NCBI GenBank assembly: GCA_031271685.1
Contig: JAISVH010000035.1
Coordinates: 1 to 50,282 of the forward strand
Reading direction: 5' to 3'
DNA: 50,282 nt
Source of the DNA: Eubacterium sp.
GTDB taxonomy: Bacteria > Bacillota > Clostridia > Oscillospirales > Ruminococcaceae
This document shows positions 18,303 through 27,696 of this stretch, piece by piece. A model generated the notes under the pieces. That model worked only from the letters and a program-made list of their open reading frames with translations, was not told the origin of the DNA and made no database searches. Made by a program: the position numbers and the translations under genes. How positions within the stretch are numbered: the first letter of the stretch is position 1; every line of letters starts with the position of its first letter.

Positions 18303-19389
18303 TTGATAACTTCAATAAAGCATATTTTAAATCAATATAAGAAGCAGGGCAAATTATTTTTTGAGGCTCTTTATATATTTTCTTAAGATTTTCTATTAGC
18401 TCTTTATATGGCTGTATAAAAAGAGCGTCGTCATCATATAGCTTATATGTAAAAATCAAATACGGCTCTTTATTAAACAATATCTTCGGAATAAACGCTG
18501 CGGTAGACATGCATGAAATCAAAATATGCGAGTCAGCTATCTCGTTAGCGCAGATAATCTCCCATAAATCTCCGTCAGAGTCAACGTTTTTATTTATAAA
18601 CAAATCAGTGTCATTAACATAATTGGCCGGGTGCAGCCTAAAAAGGCAAGCGCTTACATCACATATTTCTAAAATATTTTTTTCAACCGTAACAACATTT
18701 ATACCTTTAAAAGCGCTTTGCAGACCTTGAATCGGCTGATGTAAATACACAAATCTAAAATCTCTATATTTTTTTATATTTCTACACGGAAATATTGAAT
18801 TCAAAATATTTAAATATTCAGGATCATCCATATTATTGTCAGGTAATTTTACTGTTTCAAACTCATCTCTTTTATACAATTCCGGACAGTTTAAATATAA
18901 TTTTTTAATTTCTATTTTAAATCCCATAATTTTTTGAAATAATTTAACGTTTCTTCCGAGTTTATGCTCCGTCATAACTCCAGTATAACTTCCCAGCCCG
19001 TCGTCTATAAAATTGTTGTTTTCCGCCCTGCAAGCAATAGTCAATAAAAACTGAAAATCCCATAGCTCAACAATAAACACTTCATTATATTTTTTCTTTT
19101 TAAAATTAATCTTTTTATTGTTTGCTAAGTGTTTATTAATAAATTTTCTTGCGAACAACTTGCTAAAAAATTGTTCAAGCCTGCCACCGGGCTGTAAAGG
19201 CCATTCATTCAATACATAAACATTGTCAAACAATTTCAAATGTTCTAGGTTATTTATGATAATTTCGTTATTTATAAATCTTTTAAGAATATAAATATCA
19301 GACTCAATTAAAGTTTTCTTTTTGTGATAAGCATAGTTAACTGCGTTAAACAACTGATAAGATGTATTGGCAAAAAAAGCTGTGCGCAT
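18292..19389 (-). CDS. Putative sialyltransferase-like glycosyltransferase (GT52-like)
   Basis: MRTAFFANTSYQLFNAVNYAYHKK...; N-terminal pattern and LHQPIQGL / ADSHILISCMSTAAFIPKILF resemble GT52/polysialyltransferase-like proteins. The extension in the listed ORF lies in repeat C. Confidence 0.6.
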   Translation of the reverse strand: MRTAFFANTSYQLFNAVNYAYHKKKTLIESDIYILKRFINNEIIINNLEHLKLFDNVYVLNEWPLQPGGRLEQFFSKLFARKFINKHLANNKKINFKKKKYNEVFIVELWDFQFLLTIACRAENNNFIDDGLGSYTGVMTEHKLGRNVKLFQKIMGFKIEIKKLYLNCPELYKRDEFETVKLPDNNMDDPEYLNILNSIFPCRNIKKYRDFRFVYLHQPIQGLQSAFKGINVVTVEKNILEICDVSACLFRLHPANYVNDTDLFINKNVDSDGDLWEIICANEIADSHILISCMSTAAFIPKILFNKEPYLIFTYKLYDDDALFIQPYKELIENLKKIYKEPQKIICPASYIDLKYALLKLSNGE

Positions 19390-19412
19390 AAAAATTCCTC
19401 CAAACAATTTAG

Positions 19413-19576
19413 TGCAATACCGCACGGTTATGGCGTGCAAAGCGCGCAGTCGGATTTATCGTAAAACTTCGGCAATTTTGCCGCGAATATCCGTTGATAT
19501 TTAACGAAGCTTGGCTAGAAATACGCAAGTGGTTTGTGTGTCAAGCCGTTAAGCGTGAGTTGTGCGATTCTGCCTT
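19413..19576 (+). repeat. Repeat C (copy 1), about 160 bp, fills the intergenic region
   Basis: CAATACCGCAC...GGCGTGCAAAGC...AATTTTGCCGCGAATATCCGTTGATATTTAACGAAGCTTGG...CAAGCCGTTAAGCGTGAGTTGTGCG; lacks the second stem arm AAGGCAAAATT. Confidence 0.85.
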
Positions 19577-20651
19577 AGCTTTCTTTCTCTTCAAAAAGTT
19601 TTTCCGCCTGCATTAACGCCCTTTTCAAATAAAACCCTTTCCTAAGCTTATATCCTTCAGCTTCAGCATTTTTCTTTAATTCAAGATAACGTTCGGCGCT
19701 GATTTTATCAATTGCTTCGTCTAAATCATAAAGGCTGCTAACAGTTATACCCAAATCATTGTCAATTACATAATCTGACATAGCCGACTTGTCCCACACA
19801 ACGACCGGAATCCCCGAAGCTATATAAAGAGAAGCCTTATGGGGATTATTATACTTTAAATATTCTCCCGTAACGCCTGTGCAGCTTTCTAAAGAATCGC
19901 CGTCCCAAACAAGCCCATAAGAGCCGACCATGGTGTCCGGCAGATCTTCAGGATCTAAGGCCCCATGATACTTTATAAAATCATTGCTATCGTTTTTTAC
20001 ATAATTAGGCCCATAAAGATGATAGTTTAACTTATCGCTTAACTCATTAAATTTATAAATAAAAGACGATTTATTTTTATCCAAATTACCCGCAAAAATT
20101 ATGCCATTTTCGCCATTATCATCGCGCGGCTTCAATGGTTTTTCAACAATATAATCAAATATTTCCAGATTTATTAACTTATTTTGCAAAGCGCCTCTTT
20201 TTATCAACTCAATCATCATTTTTTCATTATGACATATGATAGCGCTCGCATTTTTAATAATAACCTCCTCAATTTTTACAATGTTGCTTTGCTTTAACCT
20301 AAGTGATTCAAAATCATGTATAAGAAATATAGTGCCTATATTTTTTTTTGCGGAAATATATTTAATAAAAAGATATAGCGTCTTGTTTATTGCGCTTGGA
20401 TGCTGTATAAAGAATAAAGATTTATTGCTAATTCTTAAAAATGTTACTAATCTGCTTATGGCGGTAAATGCTTGATTAATCACCCTTGTGACTTTATTTT
20501 TTTTCTCTTTCCCCATCATAAACCATAGCGCGCTATAACCACTAGACTCAACAATTAAAGCGGAATCCAAAACTGCCTTTGAACCTGCGATTCTTTTGTC
20601 GGTATACATTGAATATTCCATATAAACTTTTTTATTTTTACCTTTATCCAT
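19575..20651 (-). CDS. Galactofuranosyltransferase-like / GT-B glycosyltransferase (WbbI-like)
   Basis: Motifs such as FIQHPS, IFLIHDFESLR, ICHNEKM, LVWDGDSLESCTGVTGEYLKYNNPHKASLYIASGIPVVVWDKSA. Confidence 0.75.
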   Translation of the reverse strand: MDKGKNKKVYMEYSMYTDKRIAGSKAVLDSALIVESSGYSALWFMMGKEKKNKVTRVINQAFTAISRLVTFLRISNKSLFFIQHPSAINKTLYLFIKYISAKKNIGTIFLIHDFESLRLKQSNIVKIEEVIIKNASAIICHNEKMMIELIKRGALQNKLINLEIFDYIVEKPLKPRDDNGENGIIFAGNLDKNKSSFIYKFNELSDKLNYHLYGPNYVKNDSNDFIKYHGALDPEDLPDTMVGSYGLVWDGDSLESCTGVTGEYLKYNNPHKASLYIASGIPVVVWDKSAMSDYVIDNDLGITVSSLYDLDEAIDKISAERYLELKKNAEAEGYKLRKGFYLKRALMQAEKLFEEKES

Positions 20652-20861
20652 AATGCTTTTTCCTTATTTAATTTTGAAAAACTTTTTCTAAAATATCAGT
20701 CATATATATGATTTCTTCATCATATGATAATTTTCTTATAACCGCGTTCATATCCCGCGCTAAAGATTATATAGTCAGTCAATTTAAAAACCCTTTAGGG
20801 TTTTTAAACAGCGGTCTTTGCCCTCTGGCAACCTTAAGGTGCGCGACTGACTATGTAGCAA

Positions 20862-20948
20862 GATAAATTCGCCTTAGGCGGCACGCGGCGCATGCCGCAT
20901 CTTAAAAACGCCTTTAGCGTTTTTAAACTGACCAGCTATAACACGCCG
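20862..20948 (+). repeat. Repeat D (copy 1), double-hairpin element
   Basis: GGCGGCACGCGGCGCATGCCGCATCTTAAAAACGCCTTTAGCGTTTTTAAACTGACCAGCTATAACA; near match in reverse at 25495-25590. Confidence 0.8.
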
Positions 20949-20973
20949 GAAGCGACTCCGTCACAGATGTTTG
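20939..20973 (+). repeat. Repeat A (copy 3)
   Basis: CACGCCGGAAGCGACTCCGTCACAGATGTTTGA; lies at the 3' end of the next gene, opposite in sense. Confidence 0.7.
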
Positions 20974-20978
20974 AAGCA

Positions 20979-21752
20979 TTATTTTTTATAAAATTTTGAT
21001 ATTATATATTCCAATCCTTTATATTTTAAAGCAACAACAAAATTTGCGAATTTTGAAGCTATTCTATAAGAAAAAATCCTGCAAAGTTTTTGAACAATTT
21101 CCCTATGAACCCGTTGTTCATTCGAGTACCATGAAGCTGAAAAATGATGTATGCTAAAAGTGTTAGCAGTAATTCTTGTTTTCCCGGTGTCCCAACGCTT
21201 AGGCGAAAAATATTCACTTGGGTATATAGCAATGCCTTCTACTATTTGTTTTGCATTATTTTGAACAAGACCATGTTTTAATAAACAATTCGTTTGGTGA
21301 ACCGGACAGACAGTTAAATTATAAGTTCCGTCTTCATTTAAAAACTTAATGTTTAAGTAGTGATCTCTAAGTTCTCTTATAATCCCAAGGTTTTTTTCAG
21401 CACCGAAGCCTAAGCCTGTATTCACATGCTCCCCGTCTTCAAATCCCATGAATGCCTTATTCGATAATAATGTATCAAGCGGTTTAATTAATTCAACATC
21501 CGTATCAAAATAAATTCCTCCATTCTGATAAACAACATCCAATCTAACAAAGTCGGTTACAAATCCCCATTTTTTTGATTTATATGCTTCGCAAATATAC
21601 TTGTTTTGCATTATATCATAATTTCTCTCATTCCATTCCATAATATCATAGCCTGGACAAAATTTTTTCCAGCTTTCCATATATCGTTTATACTTTTCAG
21701 GTATTGGATTTCCTCCGAACCAGCAATAGTGGATTATTTTTGGTATAGGCAT
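20979..21752 (-). CDS. Glycosyltransferase family 32 (DXD-containing, capsular/OCH1-like)
   Basis: IPKIIHYCWFGGNPIPEKYKRYMESWKKFCPGYDIMEWNE; GFVTDFVRLDVVYQNGGIYFDTDVELIKPLD. Confidence 0.9.
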   Translation of the reverse strand: MPIPKIIHYCWFGGNPIPEKYKRYMESWKKFCPGYDIMEWNERNYDIMQNKYICEAYKSKKWGFVTDFVRLDVVYQNGGIYFDTDVELIKPLDTLLSNKAFMGFEDGEHVNTGLGFGAEKNLGIIRELRDHYLNIKFLNEDGTYNLTVCPVHQTNCLLKHGLVQNNAKQIVEGIAIYPSEYFSPKRWDTGKTRITANTFSIHHFSASWYSNEQRVHREIVQKLCRIFSYRIASKFANFVVALKYKGLEYIISKFYKK

Positions 21753-21960
21753 AACTCACCTCAAATTATTTGGTTTACTGTTAAAAATTCTGGCTGTATA
21801 ATAAATCCGCAAATAAAATATTGAAACCAAGCGGCAAAGCCGCTAGGACGGTTTATTTGCTCAAATGCCCTGTTTCTCGTCGCCTGTAGCGACGACCAAA
21901 ACAGATATCGACTATTAAACCGCCAAACTTTTTCCAAAAGTTTGTTTGCTGTTTAACATA

Positions 21961-22020
21961 GCAAATTGCGTTTTTATTGAAATTAATCCCACAAAAACGC
22001 TCGCCTCCGATGGCGGCGCA
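21961..22020 (+). repeat. Repeat H (copy 2)
   Basis: GCAAATTGCGTTTTTATTG...CCCACAAAAACGCTCGCCTCCGATGGCGGCG resembles the reverse complement of 2454-2515. Confidence 0.65.
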
Positions 22021-22037
22021 CCGCGCTTTGCGCGGTG

Positions 22038-22084
22038 TTATAGCAGTTTGACTTATAGTCAATAAAAAGTCAAACTGCTATAAT
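22038..22084. repeat. Repeat E (copy 1), long perfect hairpin
   Basis: TATAGCAGTTTGACT / AGTCAAACTGCTATA: 15-bp perfect stem. Related sequence at 25378-25409 and 48032-48078. Confidence 0.85.
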
Positions 22085-22091
22085 AAATGTT

Positions 22092-23066
22092 TTAGCTTTT
22101 AAGCGCTTTTCTCAGACCCATGGAAAGCTTTACCGCCCAAGTGCCAAAATATGAAATAAAACATAATATCTTTCTGTTAATTGAAACATTAGGATCGTTT
22201 AAAACATCTGTTCGTATTTTTTTTATATTTTCAAAAATAAATTTTTTTTCATTTTTAAACTTTGTGAAAGGAATCATTGTTACCAAATAAACGCATATCA
22301 TGAAAAATCTTTCTCTCGCGGCTGACAAACAAGCAGGAATATTCAATTTTATAAATTTGACCATGTTTTCCAATATAAACACGGCATCTGTCCTGTTCGG
22401 CGCAAAATCGACTCCCATAATGCTCTCCCCACGCTGTAGATAATAATATAATTCCTCCTCAATAACAGAAACGCTTTTACTAAAAAATATTAATTTATAA
22501 GTCACGTCTTCATCTTCGTTGATCAATCCTTTCGGATATCTGATTCCATTAAAAAGCGAAGCTTTATAAAGCTTTGCCCAGGCGGTCACATCAAAAATTT
22601 TAGCGGAAAACATTCCGTTCAGCGCCTCTTCAACAGAAAAACTTCCGCAAAACTTTTGCTTATTAAATTTGCCTTTTTTCTCCAATCCGGTATTTTCAAA
22701 ATAATAAACCGGATTAGTGACCGAAATATCCGAATCATTTTTGACAATATCGTTATACAGAAGCTCTATCATATTTTCGCTTATCCAATCATCGCTGTCA
22801 ACAAAAGTTATAAATTCACCCTTAGCTATATCAATAGCGGCATTTCTAGCGTCCGACAGTCCTCCGTTTTCCTTATGGACGACTATGATTCTTTTGTCTA
22901 AAAACGCGTATTCATCGCATATATTGCCACAATTATCCGGAGATCCGTCGTCAACAAGAATTATCTCAAGATTTTTATATGTCTGATTAATTACGCTGCC
23001 CAAGCATTTTCTTATATATTTTTCAACCTTATATACCGGAATGATAACGCTAATAAGCGGACTCAA
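22092..23066 (-). CDS. Family 2 glycosyltransferase
   Basis: PLISVIIPVYKVEKYIRKCLGSVINQTYKNLEIILVDDGSPDNCG...ITFVDSDDW. Confidence 0.93.
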   Translation of the reverse strand: MSPLISVIIPVYKVEKYIRKCLGSVINQTYKNLEIILVDDGSPDNCGNICDEYAFLDKRIIVVHKENGGLSDARNAAIDIAKGEFITFVDSDDWISENMIELLYNDIVKNDSDISVTNPVYYFENTGLEKKGKFNKQKFCGSFSVEEALNGMFSAKIFDVTAWAKLYKASLFNGIRYPKGLINEDEDVTYKLIFFSKSVSVIEEELYYYLQRGESIMGVDFAPNRTDAVFILENMVKFIKLNIPACLSAARERFFMICVYLVTMIPFTKFKNEKKFIFENIKKIRTDVLNDPNVSINRKILCFISYFGTWAVKLSMGLRKALKS

Positions 23067-23069
23067 TTT

Positions 23070-24044
23070 TTATTCACCCCTAATTCGTCTATTTAATATG
23101 ACTAAAACCTTTACCGCCCAAAGACCGAAATAAGAAACCAAACACAATATTTTTCTTTTCACATAGGTTTTATTATCTTTAAAAACATCATTTCTTATTT
23201 TTATAAATTGTTCTTTTATTATATCTTTCTCTTTTTTAAATTTTAAAAAAGGAATATCCGCAATTAAATAACAACAAGAAGAAAACAGCTTATTTTTTGC
23301 CGCCGGCAAGCATTCAGGACAATTATGTTTAACAAAATTTAAAATATCCATAGAGCAGCTCAGCCAATCCATTTTAGATTTTGTAAAAGCAGACTGCGTA
23401 ATACTATAACTTCTTTGAAGATAATAATATAGTTCATCCGCAATAAGAGATATTTTTTCACATTTAAAAAACAATTTTGGCATAACCGCCAAATCTTCGC
23501 AAATTTTATAATCAGGGAATCTGATATTTTTAAAAAGCTTTGACTTATATAACTTTCCGGGCAAATAAGCCTCAAAAATTTTTTCATAAAGAAGCATTTC
23601 GATTGCTTGCTCCCTCGAAAAGCATCCATGCGTTCTGTCTTTATTAAGTCTTAGTTTTGATTCGCCCGTTTCTTCAAAATAATAAATTGGATTAGAAATG
23701 GATATATCAGAATTATTTTCCGTTATATCATTTAAAAGACACTCGATCAGCTTATCCTCCGCACAGTCATCCGGGTCAATAAACGTTATATATTCGCCGG
23801 CTGCCCTGTCCAATCCTTTATTTCTCGCGGCGGCTACCCCTTTGTTTTCTTGGTTTATAACAACAAATCTTTCGTCGGCTCTTGCATATTCGTCACATAT
23901 TTTTTCGCAATTATCAGGAGAGCCGTCATTCACCAAAATAATTTCAAGGTTTCTATAGGTTTGACTGATAATGCTGTCAAGGCATTTCCTAAGATATTTT
24001 TCAACTTTATATATTGGTACGATAACGCTTATTAAAGGTCGCAT
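23070..24044 (-). CDS. Family 2 glycosyltransferase (tandem paralog)
   Basis: PLISVIVPIYKVEKYLRKCLDSIISQTYRNLEIILVNDGSPDNC...ITFIDPDD; same length (324 aa) as its neighbour. Confidence 0.93.
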   Translation of the reverse strand: MRPLISVIVPIYKVEKYLRKCLDSIISQTYRNLEIILVNDGSPDNCEKICDEYARADERFVVINQENKGVAAARNKGLDRAAGEYITFIDPDDCAEDKLIECLLNDITENNSDISISNPIYYFEETGESKLRLNKDRTHGCFSREQAIEMLLYEKIFEAYLPGKLYKSKLFKNIRFPDYKICEDLAVMPKLFFKCEKISLIADELYYYLQRSYSITQSAFTKSKMDWLSCSMDILNFVKHNCPECLPAAKNKLFSSCCYLIADIPFLKFKKEKDIIKEQFIKIRNDVFKDNKTYVKRKILCLVSYFGLWAVKVLVILNRRIRGE

Positions 24045-25231
24045 TAAGCCGCTCCTATTAATTTTTCATTCTTAGTATTACTATCAGAGTCAAAATCAAA
24101 TATTCTAGAATCGGACAACAGCCAAATCAATGCAAAATTATGCTGAATATGAAAAGAAATGTTCTCTGAATACCCATAAATTAAAAAGCACACCGCAATA
24201 ACAACTAAAATAAATCTGCCGGATTTTAAAAGCTTTGATAACATGCTTGAATATAAAGCCATCATAATAGCAGTGGGTAAAACGCCCCTTACAATTAAAC
24301 TGTACATATAGTCATTGTCCATAACTAAATTAAAATCCCAAAATATTACTTTGCTTCCTAAAAAAGATATAGGAATATTATGATACGCCAAAATATTATT
24401 ATATAGCCTGCCAGATGTCGTAAGGTTTAAAAATGAGAAAATTTCATATTTAGGAAGTATAAAAATCTGCAAAAACAAAATCAAAACCATAATAAACGGA
24501 AATGAGGTCAAAATAAACTTGAACGCCTTATTTTTAAAAACCTTGCCTTTGTTCCTTTTGCATAGATCCGTTGCCACTAATAATATAATGCACATAAAAA
24601 GCGAAGTTCTGCTGCCGATAAAAAAGAAATTCAAAAGACATAGCCCTAATATAAATATGTAATCTTTAATATTTAAAACTTCATACCTTAAACATATCAG
24701 CATCGCGCAAATAGAAAATATTTGAATGCCGGTTTGGTTAGGATGATAAAATCCAAAAGAATTTCTAAACAGACCCCATGTCTCGCTAAATTGTCTAAAT
24801 TCCTCTGAAAACGTTGTGGTCAATCCAAAGCCATACATTAACAGCACAAACAAAGTCGCCGCAATTTTTAAAATAAATATTATTTTAATTATTTTATAAA
24901 AATCAAAATCCATTCCGCAAAAAGCAATTACAATCGCCCGCAAAAAAACATAGTTTTGTGAATTATAGGTCGAAATTAAAATAATCATAATAATTATAAT
25001 TATTAATATTATCTTATTATAACTAAATCTTAAAATAAACAGCCTCGGGAGCATTAAAAAATAAAATACAATAAAAAAACGTTCGCTTACCAGCACACTG
25101 TTCGCAATGAAAGTAACACGTTCTATAACTGATAAAAAAATTATACAGCATAAAGCAAACACAAAAAAAGTATCGGCCATTACTTTAAAAGTTTCAACTT
25201 TATAATTAAAATTCAATATTTTTGAACTCAA
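24044..25231 (-). CDS. Wzy-like O-antigen/capsule polymerase
   Basis: About 395 aa polytopic protein; FRNSFGFYHPNQTGIQIF and LLNFFFIGSRTSLFM resemble polymerase/ligase family motifs. Likely TTG start near 25231. Confidence 0.8.
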   Translation of the reverse strand: MSSKILNFNYKVETFKVMADTFFVFALCCIIFLSVIERVTFIANSVLVSERFFIVFYFLMLPRLFILRFSYNKIILIIIIIMIILISTYNSQNYVFLRAIVIAFCGMDFDFYKIIKIIFILKIAATLFVLLMYGFGLTTTFSEEFRQFSETWGLFRNSFGFYHPNQTGIQIFSICAMLICLRYEVLNIKDYIFILGLCLLNFFFIGSRTSLFMCIILLVATDLCKRNKGKVFKNKAFKFILTSFPFIMVLILFLQIFILPKYEIFSFLNLTTSGRLYNNILAYHNIPISFLGSKVIFWDFNLVMDNDYMYSLIVRGVLPTAIMMALYSSMLSKLLKSGRFILVVIAVCFLIYGYSENISFHIQHNFALIWLLSDSRIFDFDSDSNTKNEKLIGAA

Positions 25232-25282
25232 TACAAAACCTCTCAACGTACTTTACTGCGTTGCATAATTTTAGAACATATT

Positions 25283-25409
25283 TAAACATCTGCGGCATGG
25301 CCGCTTCCAATGTTTTAACAAGCTCAGCGTCGGATTTAAAATAACCGCCGCCTAAAAGGCGTTGACATGAACGCGGTTATAGTCGATAAAAAGTCAAACT
25401 GCTGTAATA
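25283..25409 (-). repeat. Composite of repeats A + B + E
   Basis: AAACATCTGCGGCATGGCCGCTTCCAATGTTTTAACAAGC ... GACATGAACGCGGTTAT ... AGTCGATAAAAAGTCAAACTGCTGTAAT. Confidence 0.75.
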
Positions 25410-25494
25410 TAAACGTAAAAGACCATACCTCGGCATATTTTCCTCAGAAACAGCGCGTAGAAATTTCGCAAAAAGCATAATGCTTTTTTGATTC

Positions 25495-25590
25495 TGTTAT
25501 AGCTGGTCAGTTTAAAAACGCTAAATGCGTTTTTAAGACGCGGCATATGCCGCGTGCCGACAAAGGCGGCCTTACCTTACTGCATGGTCA
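25495..25590 (-). repeat. Repeat D (copy 2)
   Basis: Minus strand: GGCACGCGGCATATGCCGCGTCTTAAAAACGCATTTAGCGTTTTTAAACTGACCAGCTATAACA. Confidence 0.8.
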
Positions 25591-25600
25591 TTAGCGCACC

Positions 25601-26755
25601 TTAAGACTGACTATGTTTCCAAGCCGCTCTATATATTTGCTCTAAAACCTTTGCCGAATTATTAATATCATATCCCGCCGCCTCTATTTCACCCTTCATA
25701 TTTTTTCTTTCCGAATTTTTATTTTTTATTTCTAATATTTTTTCGGCCCAAATGTCTGCATTCTTCAATTCCAGGTTTACAAAAAGTTCGGTTATTTTGG
25801 CTTCTTTCGGTATTTTATCAGAACAAACGGCATAAAGCCCGGAGCTTTGAGCTTCAATCACAACAATCCCCAAGCCCTCAAAACGAGACGGAAATACAAA
25901 TACATCCATCATCTGATACAAATTAAAAATCTCATAAGATCCGCCCCAAAATATAACCGCGTCGTTCAAGCCTGATTTTTTAACCTTTTCACGAATTTTT
26001 GCAAGATAGTTTTCTTTCGGGTCGCTTACTCCTACTAAAAGCAGCCTTGCCGTTTTATCCTTTTTATATACATGCTCAAATATATCAATAAGGAATTCAT
26101 GGTTTTTTTGATATTTAAACCCGCCGACATGCCCGATAACGAAGTTGTTTTCCAAACAATTTTTTTCTCTGTATTCTTTTCTGGTTTTATCGTTAAATTT
26201 AAATTTTTCAGTGTCTATTCCATTTTTAATCAAAACTATATTTCTTACGCTTTTTGTATACATCCATTTTGAAGCGGTCTCCGAACAGGACAAGAAAGTA
26301 TCCGCCAATAAAGGTAAAAACATTTTAAAAACTTTATGAGCAAGATATTTAATCCTCCTGTTCACGCCGTCCACCCCGGAATTATGAGAATGTACTATTA
26401 TCTTTTTTACCTTGCAAAGCTTCGCCGCAAGTGCCGGAACAAACAACTTAAACGCCAGATCGGCATTTATATGAACAACAGCATATTTGTTATTTTTAAA
26501 AAAACTATAATAATTTTTAAAGTTTATAAACTGTTTTAAAATTTTATTTCCCGAATAACCTATGCAAAACGCAAGTCCTCCTAAATCTTTGATTTTTTCT
26601 ATTGAGCTTTCGTTTTTAAACGCTTCGGTTGTGCAAAAATCGAACCTAATGTCAGAAGTTTTATGCAGCTGCTCAAAAACATTCATAACCAAAGAAAAGA
26701 CACCGCCAAAATTTGCATCGTCCACATTGCACTGCAAAACTCTTTTTACGCTCAT
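25601..26755 (-). CDS. Family 4 glycosyltransferase
   Basis: KRVLQCNVDDANFGGVFSLVMNVFEQL; KKIIVHSHNSGVDGVNR; VFVFPSRFEGLGIVVIEAQSSGL. Confidence 0.9.
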   Translation of the reverse strand: MSVKRVLQCNVDDANFGGVFSLVMNVFEQLHKTSDIRFDFCTTEAFKNESSIEKIKDLGGLAFCIGYSGNKILKQFINFKNYYSFFKNNKYAVVHINADLAFKLFVPALAAKLCKVKKIIVHSHNSGVDGVNRRIKYLAHKVFKMFLPLLADTFLSCSETASKWMYTKSVRNIVLIKNGIDTEKFKFNDKTRKEYREKNCLENNFVIGHVGGFKYQKNHEFLIDIFEHVYKKDKTARLLLVGVSDPKENYLAKIREKVKKSGLNDAVIFWGGSYEIFNLYQMMDVFVFPSRFEGLGIVVIEAQSSGLYAVCSDKIPKEAKITELFVNLELKNADIWAEKILEIKNKNSERKNMKGEIEAAGYDINNSAKVLEQIYRAAWKHSQS

Positions 26756-27696
26756 ATATCACCGCTCTCCAAAATTTCCACTTCCGGGTTAAATTTAAAA
26801 CCCTTTATTGTCCCGCTAATTATTATTTTGCACTTATATAGCTTATCGCTCTTTGATTTCAATAAAACCCTCGCTATATGCTTTAATATTTTTAACACCC
26901 TATAAAAAAATCCGGCGACTCCCTCTCCCCTGCACAAATATACCTCATTCCTATACATATAGTTAAATCGTTCCGCCCTATCTTTGCTTTCTGTCACAAT
27001 ATCAGCTCCAAAGTTCGAAACCGACTCATGTGTAACAATGCTTCTGCCAACCGCATAGCATCTATATTTTCTTGATATTCTTCTCGTATACTCCCAATCA
27101 TCCGTCCAAATAAAAAAGTCTTTTATAGGCAAGCCTACCTCTCTGACTATTCTCACCGGGACAAAAAGCGATACGAACGATGCTAAAATAACCTCAGATA
27201 ATTCCGAATTAAAATCTGTATATTTTTTAAAAAAAGTAGTTTTTTGCTGATTCATTCGACAAATTGAGCCATCCTTCCAAATCGCTATACTAGATAAAAA
27301 ACCATAATCCCCGTTTAATTTTTTATCAGCTGAAAAGAGCTCCGCCAGTGTGTCGTCTCGCGCCATACAGTCATCGTCCATTATCCAAAGATAATCATAT
27401 CCGAGTTCGGATCCTTTTCTTATACCCAGGTTAAATCCTCCCGCTCCGCCTAAATTAGACCCTGTATTAAAATATATTATACCTGATTTTACATTTTCCG
27501 ACAGTGCTTCTACGGCATGTCCCGTACCGTCAGAGCTTGCGTTGTCAATTATTATTATATCACAGTCTGCCCCCTCCTGTTTGCAAAGGCAATCAATACA
27601 TTTCAAAAGAAGCTCTTTTCTGTTATAAGTCACCACGACCGCAGCAGTATTATTTCCCAAAAAATTTCCTCCAAACAAACTTGCCGCCCTTAACAA
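26752..27696 (-). CDS. Family 2 glycosyltransferase (GlfT2/galactofuranosyltransferase-like)
   Basis: VVVTYNRKELLLKCIDCLCKQ, NTGSNLGGAGGFNLGIRKGSELGYDYLWIMDDDCMA, FIWTDDWEYTRRISR. True start probably downstream of 27696. Confidence 0.85.
   Translation of the reverse strand: MLRAASLFGGNFLGNNTAAVVVTYNRKELLLKCIDCLCKQEGADCDIIIIDNASSDGTGHAVEALSENVKSGIIYFNTGSNLGGAGGFNLGIRKGSELGYDYLWIMDDDCMARDDTLAELFSADKKLNGDYGFLSSIAIWKDGSICRMNQQKTTFFKKYTDFNSELSEVILASFVSLFVPVRIVREVGLPIKDFFIWTDDWEYTRRISRKYRCYAVGRSIVTHESVSNFGADIVTESKDRAERFNYMYRNEVYLCRGEGVAGFFYRVLKILKHIARVLLKSKSDKLYKCKIIISGTIKGFKFNPEVEILESGDI

Noticed and set aside
20341-20349. T9 (A9 in the coding strand) in the WbbI-like gene as a second phase-variation tract
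   Set aside because: The ORF is intact and A/T runs of this size are common in this AT-rich sequence; weaker case than G10.
22038-22084. Repeat E as a FabT-type operator (AGTTTGA...TCAAACT resemblance)
   Set aside because: Arms are separated by a long loop and copies are not upstream of fab genes; better explained as an interspersed hairpin.
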